The position numbers and the translations under genes were made by a program. This document shows positions 14,165 to 23,564 of a stretch of 26,898 bases of DNA, one piece after another. Below the pieces are notes generated by a model. The model was not told where the DNA came from. It searched no databases and worked only from the letters and a program-made list of their open reading frames with translations. The DNA is from Turicibacter sp. (GTDB taxonomy: Bacteria > Bacillota > Bacilli > MOL361 > Turicibacteraceae), in assembly GCA_030531025.1 (NCBI GenBank), contig JAUMTV010000036.1, forward strand, positions 1-26,898, given 5' to 3'. How positions within the stretch are numbered: the first letter of the stretch is position 1; each line of letters starts with the position of its first letter.

Positions 14165-14662
14165 ATGAATATTGAAGATATGAAAATTGTTTATGGAAAC
14201 AGTAAAGATGATAATAGTTTATATAATATTTTTTTAGATATAATGAATTTTAATTATAAAGAGTATGAAGTAGATGATGTAGATAGAATAATAATACAAG
14301 ATACATTAAAATTTATAGATAGAGTTTTAACATCAGCTTGTAAGAAAACTTTAGGAAGAATAGGTATAAAAGGATATAGTGAATTGAACTCACAAGAAAC
14401 AAAAAACTTACTAAAAGAACATTTAGCAAAACAAAGTGATGAAATAATATTGAAATTTTATAGAGAAAACAAAGTTGTATTAGATATGTTTAAATATGAA
14501 GTATGTGAAGTATTAAATATATCTGAATGGAGGTTTAGCAAAATAAAATATGATTTAAAGATATCTGGTACACAAGTTGTTAATGTATGCTGTAAGCCTA
14601 AAATATGTAATAAGTATGATAGAAGATTTATATATGAAATATTGATACGTGCTTCATTGTAA
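14165..14662 (+). CDS. Unknown 165-aa protein, copy 2
   Basis: Identical to the protein at 770. The start with AAAGG 9 nt upstream is again preferred over the ATG at 14120. The N-terminal EDMK module is shared with the small ORF at the other end of the element, and a possible helix-turn-helix lies in the C-terminal half. Function unknown. Confidence 0.75.
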   Translation: MNIEDMKIVYGNSKDDNSLYNIFLDIMNFNYKEYEVDDVDRIIIQDTLKFIDRVLTSACKKTLGRIGIKGYSELNSQETKNLLKEHLAKQSDEIILKFYRENKVVLDMFKYEVCEVLNISEWRFSKIKYDLKISGTQVVNVCCKPKICNKYDRRFIYEILIRASL

Positions 14663-14826
14663 ATTATATAAAAATAAATAAAAGATAGATATAATAAGAA
14701 GTATACATTAGATGTATATATAAAATATTAAAAATTTAGAATAACTATGATATAATATATAAGTTATAAACAAAATAATATATTATATACATTTTTAAAT
14801 CAGTTAGAGAAAGGAAGAAGTTATAG

Positions 14827-16203
14827 TTGTTAGTATTAAGTGAAAATATACCAAGTTTAGTAAAGTACATGGGTTCAAAAACAGAAATTATAAACTATGT
14901 TGTGAGAGGATTAAATGAAGTTCATAAGGATAATCAGGCAGTATGTGACTTATTCGCAGGTTCAAGTACATTGGCTGGAGCATTAAGAAGTAATAATATA
15001 AAATTTATATCTAACGACATACAAATTTACTCAAGTATTTTCACAAAAACATACTTATCTCAATTTGATTGGAATGTATATCCGACAGCTGAAGATATAG
15101 TAAAAGAAGTTAAAGATATAGTAGAAATATGGAAAAATGAGTTTAGCCATTATTGGAATAAGTCTAATTATGATATAGAATTTGATTTAAAGGCATTTAA
15201 TGATATAGAAAAATTTCAACAAGATTTAAATAAGAATGAATCATTTTATGATTTAATTAAAAACTCTAGTAGTGAAGAAATATTAAAGTATCATTTATTT
15301 GCAAAAGAATATTCAGGAACATATTGGAATTTTAGACAATGTGTATGGATAGACGCTTTCAGATGTATAGCTGATAAATATGCTAATGTTGAGCCTTTAT
15401 ACAATTTAATATTATCTTGTACAATGTATGCTATGGCTTATAATTCTCAAAGTACAGGTCATTATGCACAATATAGAAAAGCAGAAAAAGATAGTTCTAT
15501 GAATGATATTCTGATATATAGGCGTAAAACAATGGAAGAAATGTTTATAAGAAAATTTAATGAAATTAAAGAAAACATGATAGATAATCATTGTGAGATA
15601 GAAACATATGCTTTAAATTATAAGGATTGTATAAGTGAACTAGATAAGAATACATTAGTTTATGCTGACCCTCCATACTGTTCTGTTCATTATTCAAGGT
15701 TTTATCATGTTTTAGAAACCTTTGTAAGATATGATTATCCTACAGTCAAATATGGAGGTAGATATAGAACAGATAGACATCAATCTCCATTTTGTATTTC
15801 AACAAAGGTGAGAGATGCTTTTAAGAGTATGTTTTATAAGTTAGAAAAAAATGAATGTGAGTTAGTATTAAGTTATGCAAATAGTTCTACTTGTATGATT
15901 TTGCTAGAAACAATATTATTTGATGCATATTGTATATTCAATAACATTAGCATTGATGAAAATATACATTTAGATTTAATTAAGAATTATATAGATAAAG
16001 AAGAAAAAAATCAGTTAGAAGAAAATAAAGATACTGATGAAATAAATATAAATATTAATAAATTATTAAATATAGATAATACAAAATTAAATTATGATAT
16101 TAACTTAAAGTTATTTGAACATAGTCATTCAACTATGGGAAGAACAGAAGAAAGAAAAAAGAGTGTTTTAGAAACTTTAATAATAGTAAAGAAAAATAAA
16201 TAG
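14827..16203 (+). CDS. D12-class adenine-specific DNA methyltransferase, copy 2
   Basis: Identical 458-aa protein with YMGSK, DLFAGSS and DPPY motifs and a TTG start. If both copies are real, methylase dose is doubled together with the endonuclease, so the R-M balance is kept. Confidence 0.92.
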   Translation: MLVLSENIPSLVKYMGSKTEIINYVVRGLNEVHKDNQAVCDLFAGSSTLAGALRSNNIKFISNDIQIYSSIFTKTYLSQFDWNVYPTAEDIVKEVKDIVEIWKNEFSHYWNKSNYDIEFDLKAFNDIEKFQQDLNKNESFYDLIKNSSSEEILKYHLFAKEYSGTYWNFRQCVWIDAFRCIADKYANVEPLYNLILSCTMYAMAYNSQSTGHYAQYRKAEKDSSMNDILIYRRKTMEEMFIRKFNEIKENMIDNHCEIETYALNYKDCISELDKNTLVYADPPYCSVHYSRFYHVLETFVRYDYPTVKYGGRYRTDRHQSPFCISTKVRDAFKSMFYKLEKNECELVLSYANSSTCMILLETILFDAYCIFNNISIDENIHLDLIKNYIDKEEKNQLEENKDTDEINININKLLNIDNTKLNYDINLKLFEHSHSTMGRTEERKKSVLETLIIVKKNK

Positions 16204-16245
16204 TAATTAGAGTAATATTCATATTAATGATATATTACTCTAATT
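16204..16245. terminator. Bidirectional terminator between methylase and endonuclease, copy 2
   Basis: Same 14-bp inverted repeat (16205-16218 with 16232-16245) between convergent stop codons. Confidence 0.75.
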
Positions 16246-16248
16246 AAA

Positions 16249-16833
16249 TTATTCTTCGTATAACCTTTCAGATATTCCAAATGCTAAAACTGGACATCCT
16301 CCAGCCCCATTAGATTGTATTCTAGGTAATAATTTATTCATATGTGTAGTAGATGCACCATAAGATGAACCTTTACCTAAATTTTTAAATATATCTTGTA
16401 GATTAGAGCATCTAGTAATTATAACACCAACACTTATTGTATTTAAGTCAAATAAGAGTCTAAAGTTATTTAAATCTCTATCAAAGAATGGGTCTTTGTT
16501 ATTCCATTCAACCTCAACAGCAACTCTATTTTTGTAACAGTCAACACCGTGAGTAGGTATTAAAACGGAATTACCATCTACATTAATATTTACATCAAAC
16601 CATTTCTCTTCCCAGTTTAATTTATAGAATTGAGAATCAAGTGATTCAGCTATAGGTGATTTTCTACCACCATTTTTGAGTATATCTTCTTTCTTCAATT
16701 TAAAATTCCTAAGTATGTTTATAATCTCATCAAACTCATTAGGAAAGTCACAGAAAAGTATTGAAGTTGCATGATTCCATTCAAAAACATCATAACTATC
16801 TAATATATCGTCGGGTAATAAGCTTATAGCCAT
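16249..16833 (-). CDS. BglII/BstYI-like type II restriction endonuclease, copy 2
   Basis: Identical 194-aa protein with the D98/E107/E109 candidate active site and an AAGGAGGTG ribosome binding site. The reading frame is intact, so neither copy has lost restriction by mutation. Confidence 0.82.
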   Translation of the reverse strand: MAISLLPDDILDSYDVFEWNHATSILFCDFPNEFDEIINILRNFKLKKEDILKNGGRKSPIAESLDSQFYKLNWEEKWFDVNINVDGNSVLIPTHGVDCYKNRVAVEVEWNNKDPFFDRDLNNFRLLFDLNTISVGVIITRCSNLQDIFKNLGKGSSYGASTTHMNKLLPRIQSNGAGGCPVLAFGISERLYEE

Positions 16834-16875
16834 AAGACACCTCCTTCACAACTATTTTTACCTACTATCATGCAG

Positions 16876-16892
16876 ATGTATAAATTATACAT
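16876..16892. promoter_or_regulatory. Inverted repeat upstream of endonuclease gene, copy 2
   Basis: ATGTATAA-A-TTATACAT, same position relative to the endonuclease start as in copy 1. Confidence 0.4.
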
Positions 16893-16929
16893 TATAAACA
16901 GATAAAATAAAATTCTATTTTTATCATAC

Positions 16930-16976
16930 TTTACATTATTGTTTTTTACTGTAAATAGTTATTTATAGTTAAATAA
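16930..16976 (+). promoter_or_regulatory. Shared promoter/operator, site A, copy 2
   Basis: TTTACATT-N16-AATAGTTATTTA plus the inverted half-site TTAAATAA before the second 350-aa gene. Confidence 0.65.
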
Positions 16977-16996
16977 TGATAAAAGGAGAAAATAGT

Positions 16997-18049
16997 ATGA
17001 ATGGATTAGAAACAATATATGTAGGACAAGTTATAAAAAATTACAAAGAATTATGTAAAATATTAAATATTGAATATAAAAAGGGAAGTTCAAAATCAAT
17101 TCAACTTAAGAAGTTAGAAAAATTTATCACATACCATAAAGAAGGTAATAAATTTATAATAGATGAAATAAAAAGTAATGATATAGTACTTATGGATAAA
17201 AGAAAATTAGGTAATACCTCTAAAACGAGTATAGAAATAGGTGATATTATACTTCATAAATTGTTAACTGAATATAGAGGTAAAAAAGTTAGTATAACTA
17301 CAACTGAATTGTTGTACAGAATGAATATTGTAACAAATAAGTATAAGGTATTATCGCAAAATATAGAATTATATCGATTAGAAACTAGAATAGATTTTAA
17401 GTATATAAATCAATTTAAAGTAAAAATAGGATACCAGTTAAATAGAAGAATAGATAGTGCATTAAGAAGATTGCAAAATAGTGGATATATACTATATGAT
17501 AAAAAGACACATATCAAATTTAAGGATAAAGATAAGGACTTTGTTGTTGTTCTGGAAAAAGAAATGGATAATAAGAATTTCATAAATGCTAGATTGAGAG
17601 CATTTAAAACTCTTAATGATATGAGAACTAAAGAAGGTAAAGCCACTATAACAGATATGTCCATAATATTTATGTATGGAGAATTTGAGAGGTTTAGAAA
17701 ATTAGTATGTGAAGAACTGAAAAACTATTATGATGATGAATGTATAAACTTCTGGGATGGATATGTTATAACTACCACTGAATTGGCTGTAGAAACAAAA
17801 GTAGATGATAGTAGATATAATAAGAATATAGATTATGTAAAAGCAGACTTTTATGAGTTATTAGAAAGAAATACAAAGGAAATGAAACAACAGGAGTTAG
17901 ATAGACTTCATAAAGAGTTTCAATTATGTCTTGAAGAAGAAATAAATAATACTTTGTGGGGTAGACCTTTTCATATAAAGAGTAAAGAAATAGAAATGGT
18001 CATTAAGAATGTTAAAGATATGAATAGGTCATTAATATATGCAGACTAA
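16997..18049 (+). CDS. 350-aa phage/plasmid-type protein, possible replication or DNA-binding role, copy 2
   Basis: Identical to the protein at 3602, with the NYKELCKILNIEY N-terminal domain and a winged-helix-like middle region. The start at 16997 is chosen for its AAAGGAG. Again followed directly by the long hairpin, so gene and hairpin form a constant unit. Confidence 0.7.
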   Translation: MNGLETIYVGQVIKNYKELCKILNIEYKKGSSKSIQLKKLEKFITYHKEGNKFIIDEIKSNDIVLMDKRKLGNTSKTSIEIGDIILHKLLTEYRGKKVSITTTELLYRMNIVTNKYKVLSQNIELYRLETRIDFKYINQFKVKIGYQLNRRIDSALRRLQNSGYILYDKKTHIKFKDKDKDFVVVLEKEMDNKNFINARLRAFKTLNDMRTKEGKATITDMSIIFMYGEFERFRKLVCEELKNYYDDECINFWDGYVITTTELAVETKVDDSRYNKNIDYVKADFYELLERNTKEMKQQELDRLHKEFQLCLEEEINNTLWGRPFHIKSKEIEMVIKNVKDMNRSLIYAD

Positions 18050-18125
18050 AAGTTTAAAATTAGACATCGTTAATAACTTTTAGTTGATTGGTGTATTATT
18101 ACAGATGTCTAAGTTTAAACTTTTA
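18047..18125. repeat. Long hairpin overlapping the stop of the 350-aa gene, copy 2
   Basis: Same 12-bp plus 8-bp nested arms as at 4652-4730. Confidence 0.7.
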
Positions 18126-18136
18126 TGTGTATGAGC

Positions 18137-18176
18137 GTAGCGAATACGCAAAATCGGAACTTGTTTCCGATTTTAA
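18137..18176 (+). terminator. Hairpins downstream of the 350-aa gene, copy 2
   Basis: AAAATCGGAA/TTCCGATTTT (18150-18159 with 18165-18174), preceded by the GCGTA/TACGC hairpin. Confidence 0.6.
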
Positions 18177-18210
18177 TTAAGGTATAATACTAATTTTTAG
18201 GAGTATAGTT

Positions 18211-18615
18211 ATGAGTAAATATTTAAAAATAAAGAAGTTTAACTATTTGATATATTCAATAACATTTTTCAAGCCAAGTGAACCTAGAATAGAAAATGGG
18301 AAATATACGAATACATATTAAACCATTAACAAAAAAGCAAGAAGGTATCTATTGGGGCAAATTAAATCCTTGATAAATAGATATGATAATAGATTTATAA
18401 AATATAGTTTTAATATACATACGCATTCTATTAGAAATAAATTTATGATAATAGTAATGAAAAATATATAGGAAGATAGTCATAGAGTTATACAAAATAT
18501 ATAGGCTATGGAATCTATGGCAAATGATGAAGTCAATATAAATCCTTTTGGAGATGTATGGGAGCGTACAATAAAAAAGTTCAAAACAACTTTAGAAATT
18601 AAAATAAATGCATAG
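18211..18615 (+). pseudogene. Nonsense-interrupted 135-codon reading frame, copy 2
   Basis: Carries the same three internal in-frame stops (TAA at 18319, TAG at 18469, TAG at 18502). The interruptions therefore predate or accompany the duplication and are not random errors in one copy. Confidence 0.45.
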
Positions 18616-18637
18616 ATTTAAAATATAATTAGAAAAA

Positions 18638-18658
18638 GTTTACTTTAGATATACTTAT
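18638..18658 (+). repeat. 21-bp motif, first copy, element copy 2
   Basis: Same motif as 5243-5263; its partner in this copy is at 20077-20097. Confidence 0.45.
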
Positions 18659-18885
18659 TATTATGAAAAGAGAAAACAAAAAAATTACTTTTGTTTTAGC
18701 AGAAATGTTTAAATCTTACATTGAATAATACTGTATTAGAATAGCATTAAGTAGGATTGTATATATTTTATTTAAAACTTAGAAAAATGAAATGTATTAA
18801 GCTTTGTTTTATTCTTTTTAAAATTTCATATAAATCTTAATTCGATAATAACCTGTACATAATATTATGTATAGGTTATTTTTTT
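18659..18885 (+). ncRNA. Possible small RNA between repeated motif and terminator, copy 2
   Basis: Same gene-free ~225-nt interval between the 21-bp motif and the orphan terminator. Confidence 0.3.
18847..18885 (+). terminator. Strong intrinsic terminator, copy 2
   Basis: AATAACCT/AGGTTATT stem with an inner palindrome and T7, identical to 5452-5490. Confidence 0.8.
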
Positions 18886-19020
18886 ATTTTATCCCCCCGA
18901 TTTATATATATATAAATATAAAAATAATATAGGGTTAACGCCCACTGTTCTTAAATTTTTTTCTTAAATATGAAAGTAAAAGGGGTGAGAAAAAATTAGA
19001 TTTATTGAAACGAAGGTGAC

Positions 19021-19049
19021 CTATTAATATTACTACGTAATATTAATAG
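19021..19049. repeat. 13-bp perfect inverted repeat with 3-bp centre, copy 2
   Basis: CTATTAATATTAC-TAC-GTAATATTAATAG upstream of site B in the second unit. Confidence 0.6.
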
Positions 19050-19123
19050 AATCTTACATTATAGTTTATTATATGTATTATGTAAATTTATTATATATAA
19101 AATAACATAAATTAACAATTATT

Positions 19124-19171
19124 TTTACATTCCTTATTTTTTTAGTCAATAGTTACTTAAGAATTAAGTAA
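19124..19171 (+). promoter_or_regulatory. Shared promoter/operator, site B, copy 2
   Basis: TTTACATT-N16-AATAGTTACTTA with the TTACTTAA-GAA-TTAAGTAA dyad before the second 286-aa gene. Confidence 0.65.
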
Positions 19172-19186
19172 GGGAGATATGAAAAA

Positions 19187-20047
19187 ATGAGGTCTTTAAT
19201 AAATATAGTACCATTTTCACAAGATAAGAACGTAGAAGAGGTAATAGAAGATATATGCAAAGAGTTACTAGATATAAAAATAGAATCAGAAAAAGTGGGA
19301 GACATAGGAGTTAAAATAAAAATTCCTTATGTAAAAGGGAAACATCAACTAGATAAAATATTTATAGTTGGTTTTAATTTATATAAAAAACGTGCTAATT
19401 CAATGAAAATAGATATGAATAAAAGTATTATAAATAAAGATGGTATAGCAAGTAAAATAATATTGTTAGATGAAGAGGAAGGAATAGAAGAAACTGTATG
19501 CTTAACAATAGAATTTATAAGAAAATATATAGTCGATAAACTAGATAGTAATATAAACTTATTGAATGAATGCTTATTAGAGAGAGAGAAAACAGTTAGA
19601 ATGTTCACTTATATTAGAAATAGCTTAGATTTAAGGCTACAAACTATTAATAAAAGGTATGCTAATTATATAGAGTATGAAACTATGAAAAATCAAGGAT
19701 TTACTAATATAATATCAATAGATGACGAGATAGCATTAGAAGGGGTACAAGAACATTTTGTATATGATTTTATTGGAGATGATGAAGTATTTTATAGCCA
19801 GTATAATAGTATAAAATATGATGATTGTTATGTTGATGAAATGATAAAGAGTTCTAGTATAGATTTTGATATGTTACTAAATGTATTAACTAATACACAA
19901 GTTCGATTTCTAATGCATTACTTATATGATACAGATATGTATAGAAAGAGAAGCAGACAGTCTAATTTCAAGATTATGAAGGCTATAAGAAAAAGGGTAG
20001 TAGAAAATAATATAAGTCCCACTGACATATTAAAAAACAGTATATAA
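19187..20047 (+). CDS. 286-aa protein, possible transcription regulator, copy 2
   Basis: Identical to the protein at 5792. The C-terminal segment resembles a sigma region 4-type helix-turn-helix, and the gene again immediately precedes the capsid leader. No family match is claimed. Confidence 0.7.
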   Translation: MRSLINIVPFSQDKNVEEVIEDICKELLDIKIESEKVGDIGVKIKIPYVKGKHQLDKIFIVGFNLYKKRANSMKIDMNKSIINKDGIASKIILLDEEEGIEETVCLTIEFIRKYIVDKLDSNINLLNECLLEREKTVRMFTYIRNSLDLRLQTINKRYANYIEYETMKNQGFTNIISIDDEIALEGVQEHFVYDFIGDDEVFYSQYNSIKYDDCYVDEMIKSSSIDFDMLLNVLTNTQVRFLMHYLYDTDMYRKRSRQSNFKIMKAIRKRVVENNISPTDILKNSI

Positions 20048-20057
20048 ATATTTATAT

Positions 20058-20204
20058 ACTATGTTTGACCAAAAAGGTTTACTTTATAGATACTTATATA
20101 AGTGAAGTAAAAAATACATAATAGTAAATGTTCTTTATATATTATGTATTGTGTATAAAAGAAAATAGGGTACAAGGTATGTTCTATTTTCTTTCTTTTT
20201 AATT
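20058..20204 (+). promoter_or_regulatory. Capsid-gene leader with three stem-loops and attenuator, copy 2
   Basis: The same three hairpins, the last (20158-20168 with 20184-20194, then CTTTTT) ending about 36 nt before the capsid start. Confidence 0.6.
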
Positions 20205-20236
20205 TTTAATGTTAAATAAATAACAAAGGTGGATAT

Positions 20237-21310
20237 ATGAACAATAAAAGAAATAGAGAAAAAAGAAATGCCATTTTAGTAAAAATGGATGAATTGATAC
20301 AGCCAGAAGTAATAAAAGAAAGAGGCATAGTTTATGTTGAAAAAGAGTTCAACAAATTAAAAAACGAGGTAGAAACCTTAGACAATGAAATAAGAAATAA
20401 TAAGATAATTATGAAGGAAGAAGGTTACAATATGAAATCTAATGAAGAAGTAAGAAGTTTTTTAAAAGGAGAAGTTAGGGAAATGAATACCACAGCAGGT
20501 GGAAATGTAATACCTATAACTTTAGAGAAAGAAATACTAAAAAAAGTCACTGAAGATGGAACTATAGTTGGCAAGGTTAAAGTATTTAATAGCATATCTG
20601 GGGACTTAGAAGTAGTTAAGGAAACTGAAAATGGAGATGCAGTAATACTAGGTGAAGATGAGACTTTAACACCAGAAGACTTTACTAATGAGAAAGTCAA
20701 ATTAAGTGGTCAAAGAGTTGCTACAGGTGTGCAATTAACTAAAAAACTTATAAATGATGCAGGAATAGATGTTGTTAACTATGTATCAGAATTATGTGCG
20801 AGAAGAATCAATAAAGCATTAAGTACAGCTATCGTAAATGGTAATAAGAACTTTGAAGGATTAGTTACTAAGAATGTGATAGAAGGAACTTTAAATGCAG
20901 ACACTATAATAGATTTAGTATATGACTTACCACAAGTTTACTACACAGGTGCGGTTATTCTTATGAATAGAAATACATTTAAACGAGTTGCTAAGATGAA
21001 AGATGGAGATAATACATATTTAGTAAGTAAGGACTATATAAATGGAATATTATATAGACTATTAGGTTTAGAGGTGCAAATAGTTGATACTATGCAAGAT
21101 AATGTGTTATGTGTTGCTAATATAGAAAATGCATATGCTTTGTTAATAAAACAAAATATGGAGTTAAATGTAATAGGAAATGATACGACACAAGCGTTAG
21201 CAGGTAAGATTTTAACTGTACTAGATATGTATGCAGATGGTAAAGTAGTTAATGAAGATGCTGTAAGAACTTTAAAAGCTACTACTCTAAAAACAAGAAG
21301 GGTAGCATAA
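20237..21310 (+). CDS. HK97-type phage major capsid protein, copy 2
   Basis: Identical 357-aa capsid protein with a short delta-like coiled-coil N-terminus and the TTAGGNVIPITLEKEIL signature. No protease gene accompanies this copy either, so the tandem does not complement the missing morphogenesis functions. Confidence 0.93.
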   Translation: MNNKRNREKRNAILVKMDELIQPEVIKERGIVYVEKEFNKLKNEVETLDNEIRNNKIIMKEEGYNMKSNEEVRSFLKGEVREMNTTAGGNVIPITLEKEILKKVTEDGTIVGKVKVFNSISGDLEVVKETENGDAVILGEDETLTPEDFTNEKVKLSGQRVATGVQLTKKLINDAGIDVVNYVSELCARRINKALSTAIVNGNKNFEGLVTKNVIEGTLNADTIIDLVYDLPQVYYTGAVILMNRNTFKRVAKMKDGDNTYLVSKDYINGILYRLLGLEVQIVDTMQDNVLCVANIENAYALLIKQNMELNVIGNDTTQALAGKILTVLDMYADGKVVNEDAVRTLKATTLKTRRVA

Positions 21311-21316
21311 TAAACT

Positions 21317-21343
21317 AGGTGTACTAATATGGTACACCTTTTT
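21317..21343 (+). terminator. Terminator between capsid and portal genes, copy 2
   Basis: AGGTGTAC/GTACACCT stem with a T5 tail. Confidence 0.8.
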
Positions 21344-21365
21344 ATATGTAAAAAGGTGATTAAGC

Positions 21366-22571
21366 ATGGGATTATTTAAAAAATTGACTAATAGAGGAGA
21401 TGTAAAATTAAATATAAATAGTGATATGGAAAACATACTGACCAAAAATGGTGACATAATACCAACAGAAAATAATATATATAATATTCCAGCTGTAAAG
21501 TTTGGAATAGAATTAATAAGTGGTTTAGTTGGTTCAATACCTATTTATTTATATAAAGAAGATACAGCAACAGGAGATATAAAAAGGGTAAACGACTATA
21601 GGATAAGGTTGTTAAATAATGAACCTAATATATTAATTACAGGTGTAGACTTAAAAAGGCTAATGATTAAGGATTTAATATTATACGGTAACGCCTATAG
21701 TATGATATCTAGGGACTTGAATACAATTAAATCTATAAACTATGTACATCCAGAAAGTATAAACTTTAGAAAAAAATTTGACAATAATGGTAGTATAGTG
21801 GATATAGATGTGATGGTACAAATGGATAGAGTTCAGTATAATCCAAATATAATGGATACAATTATATGTACAATAGACAGTAGAGACCATTTAAAGGGGA
21901 TAGGATTACTTGAAAAAAACAAAGAGTTATTATCCTTAGGACTTAAGGAAATAGATTCATATAAAAACTATTTAAATGAAGGTAATAAAATGCGTGGAGT
22001 TTTAGCATTTGAGCAACCTTTTAAATTGGATGTATGGAAGAAGTTAAAAGAGCAAATACAAGATAGCCATGCAGGAAGAAGAGGAACTAACTTACTATTA
22101 ACTAATGGAAGTAAACCAACATTTATAAAGACATCATTAGAACCAAAAGAAAGCCAATTAATGGAGTCTAGACAGTTATCCAATGAACAAGTATTACAAA
22201 TGTTAGGATTAAATGATATAAAAGATATGAATCAGATATATAAAACGGTTTTAATGCCTTTTATGGAAATATTAGAAAGTGCTTTTGATAAATATTTATT
22301 ACTAGAAATAGAAAAAGAAGAAGGGTATTTTTTTCAGTTTGATACTACGGAATTTTTAAGAAGTTCTTACAAGGATGTAGCTGATAATGTAAATAAATTA
22401 TTTAAGGCTGGAATATATAGTTTGAATGAAAGTCGAAGAATATTAAATCTAGAGCCTAAGGAAGAGGATTATCATCTACATAGTTTAGGTAACGTATATA
22501 AGTATGATGATGGCGATGTTTATGTACCTAATATGGATGGTGGTAATGCTATAAATAATTTAATAAAATAA
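21366..22571 (+). CDS. HK97-type phage portal protein, copy 2
   Basis: Identical 401-aa portal protein with the MGLFKKL start, IPAVKFGIELISGLVGSIPI and QLSNEQVLQMLGLND segments. It lies downstream of the capsid terminator, as in copy 1. Confidence 0.93.
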   Translation: MGLFKKLTNRGDVKLNINSDMENILTKNGDIIPTENNIYNIPAVKFGIELISGLVGSIPIYLYKEDTATGDIKRVNDYRIRLLNNEPNILITGVDLKRLMIKDLILYGNAYSMISRDLNTIKSINYVHPESINFRKKFDNNGSIVDIDVMVQMDRVQYNPNIMDTIICTIDSRDHLKGIGLLEKNKELLSLGLKEIDSYKNYLNEGNKMRGVLAFEQPFKLDVWKKLKEQIQDSHAGRRGTNLLLTNGSKPTFIKTSLEPKESQLMESRQLSNEQVLQMLGLNDIKDMNQIYKTVLMPFMEILESAFDKYLLLEIEKEEGYFFQFDTTEFLRSSYKDVADNVNKLFKAGIYSLNESRRILNLEPKEEDYHLHSLGNVYKYDDGDVYVPNMDGGNAINNLIK

Positions 22572-22604
22572 GTATTTTATAACTATATAGGTTAAGTAAA
22601 TGAT

Positions 22605-22660
22605 AAAAATAAGTAGGCTATATGAATAGGAATATTTATAGTCCTACTTATTTTTATTTT
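22605..22660 (+). terminator. Terminator after portal gene, copy 2
   Basis: AAAAATAAGTAGG/CCTACTTATTTTT stem (22605-22617 with 22643-22655). Confidence 0.8.
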
Positions 22661-22679
22661 AAATAAAACATAGTTGAAA

Positions 22680-22691
22680 TTGTACGTACAA
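22680..22691. promoter_or_regulatory. 12-bp palindrome before the small-gene pair, copy 2
   Basis: TTGTACGTACAA, as at 9285-9296. Confidence 0.35.
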
Positions 22692-22770
22692 ATTGGAAAT
22701 ACTAGCTTTGATAGTTTTTTTGTGTTATTATATTAATAAAAAATTGAAATTGAAAAAGGCGGAGAAATTA

Positions 22771-23211
22771 ATGGGAAATATTAATGATTATGAAAAAGAC
22801 TTTACCAAACTAATAGTAGGAATATCAGAGTATGCATTTTTAAAATTAAAGGAGTGGTTAGCATTTAATTTTGCAGATGTAACAATTCAATTTGATGAAA
22901 ATTTTGATGATGAATATTTTAAAAAATTAAGAAAGCATATAGACTATCTTGAGAAAACATATAAAACTCAGAAAAGAATAATGAATTCAAATGAAAAAGA
23001 GTTATTAGAATTATTAAGATATGATAGTAAGGAAAATAGAGAGTATATAGTTGAAAGTGTATGTGCAACAGCTGATTATATAAAAGAATTATTTGTGATA
23101 CCTGTGCCAGAGTCTGGATACCTAGATTATGCATATGAAGAAGCGGATGAGGGGAGTAAAAAAGATATGGATATGCTATATAACTTCGTAGATAAATATA
23201 AAGAGGAGTAG
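22771..23211 (+). CDS. Unknown 146-aa acidic protein, copy 2
   Basis: Identical to the protein at 9376. The ATG at 22771 with AGGCGGAG is preferred over the TTG at 22693, which would add a hydrophobic N-terminal segment. Function unknown. Confidence 0.65.
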   Translation: MGNINDYEKDFTKLIVGISEYAFLKLKEWLAFNFADVTIQFDENFDDEYFKKLRKHIDYLEKTYKTQKRIMNSNEKELLELLRYDSKENREYIVESVCATADYIKELFVIPVPESGYLDYAYEEADEGSKKDMDMLYNFVDKYKEE

Positions 23212-23218
23212 ATTAGAT

Positions 23219-23335
23219 ATGTTAAACAAGATAGCAAATTTTTTGGACGATTTATCAATTAAATTAGATATACTTACATTTAGAATAAATCAAAAAATTA
23301 AAGTGTTAGATAAAAAGCATGATAGAGAAAAATAA
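23219..23335 (+). CDS. Small 38-aa basic helical protein, copy 2
   Basis: Same MLNKIANFLDD... frame, 7 nt after the 146-aa gene and probably co-translated with it. Confidence 0.5.
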   Translation: MLNKIANFLDDLSIKLDILTFRINQKIKVLDKKHDREK

Positions 23336-23564
23336 AATACTAGAACTTATAATGTTAATTGAAATAAGGGTGTAAAATTATTTTTATAAGTAAATCATCT
23401 TGATTTTGTATAAAATACTAACTACAATTAGATAAATTTTAAATCTAATCTAGTGCAGTTCTTATTTTACAATACATTAAATTGACTTAGTTCATTTATT
23501 AAAATAGGAATTTAATAAAATGTATTGAAGAGCATAACGATTGATGATTACGGGGGGGAAATTG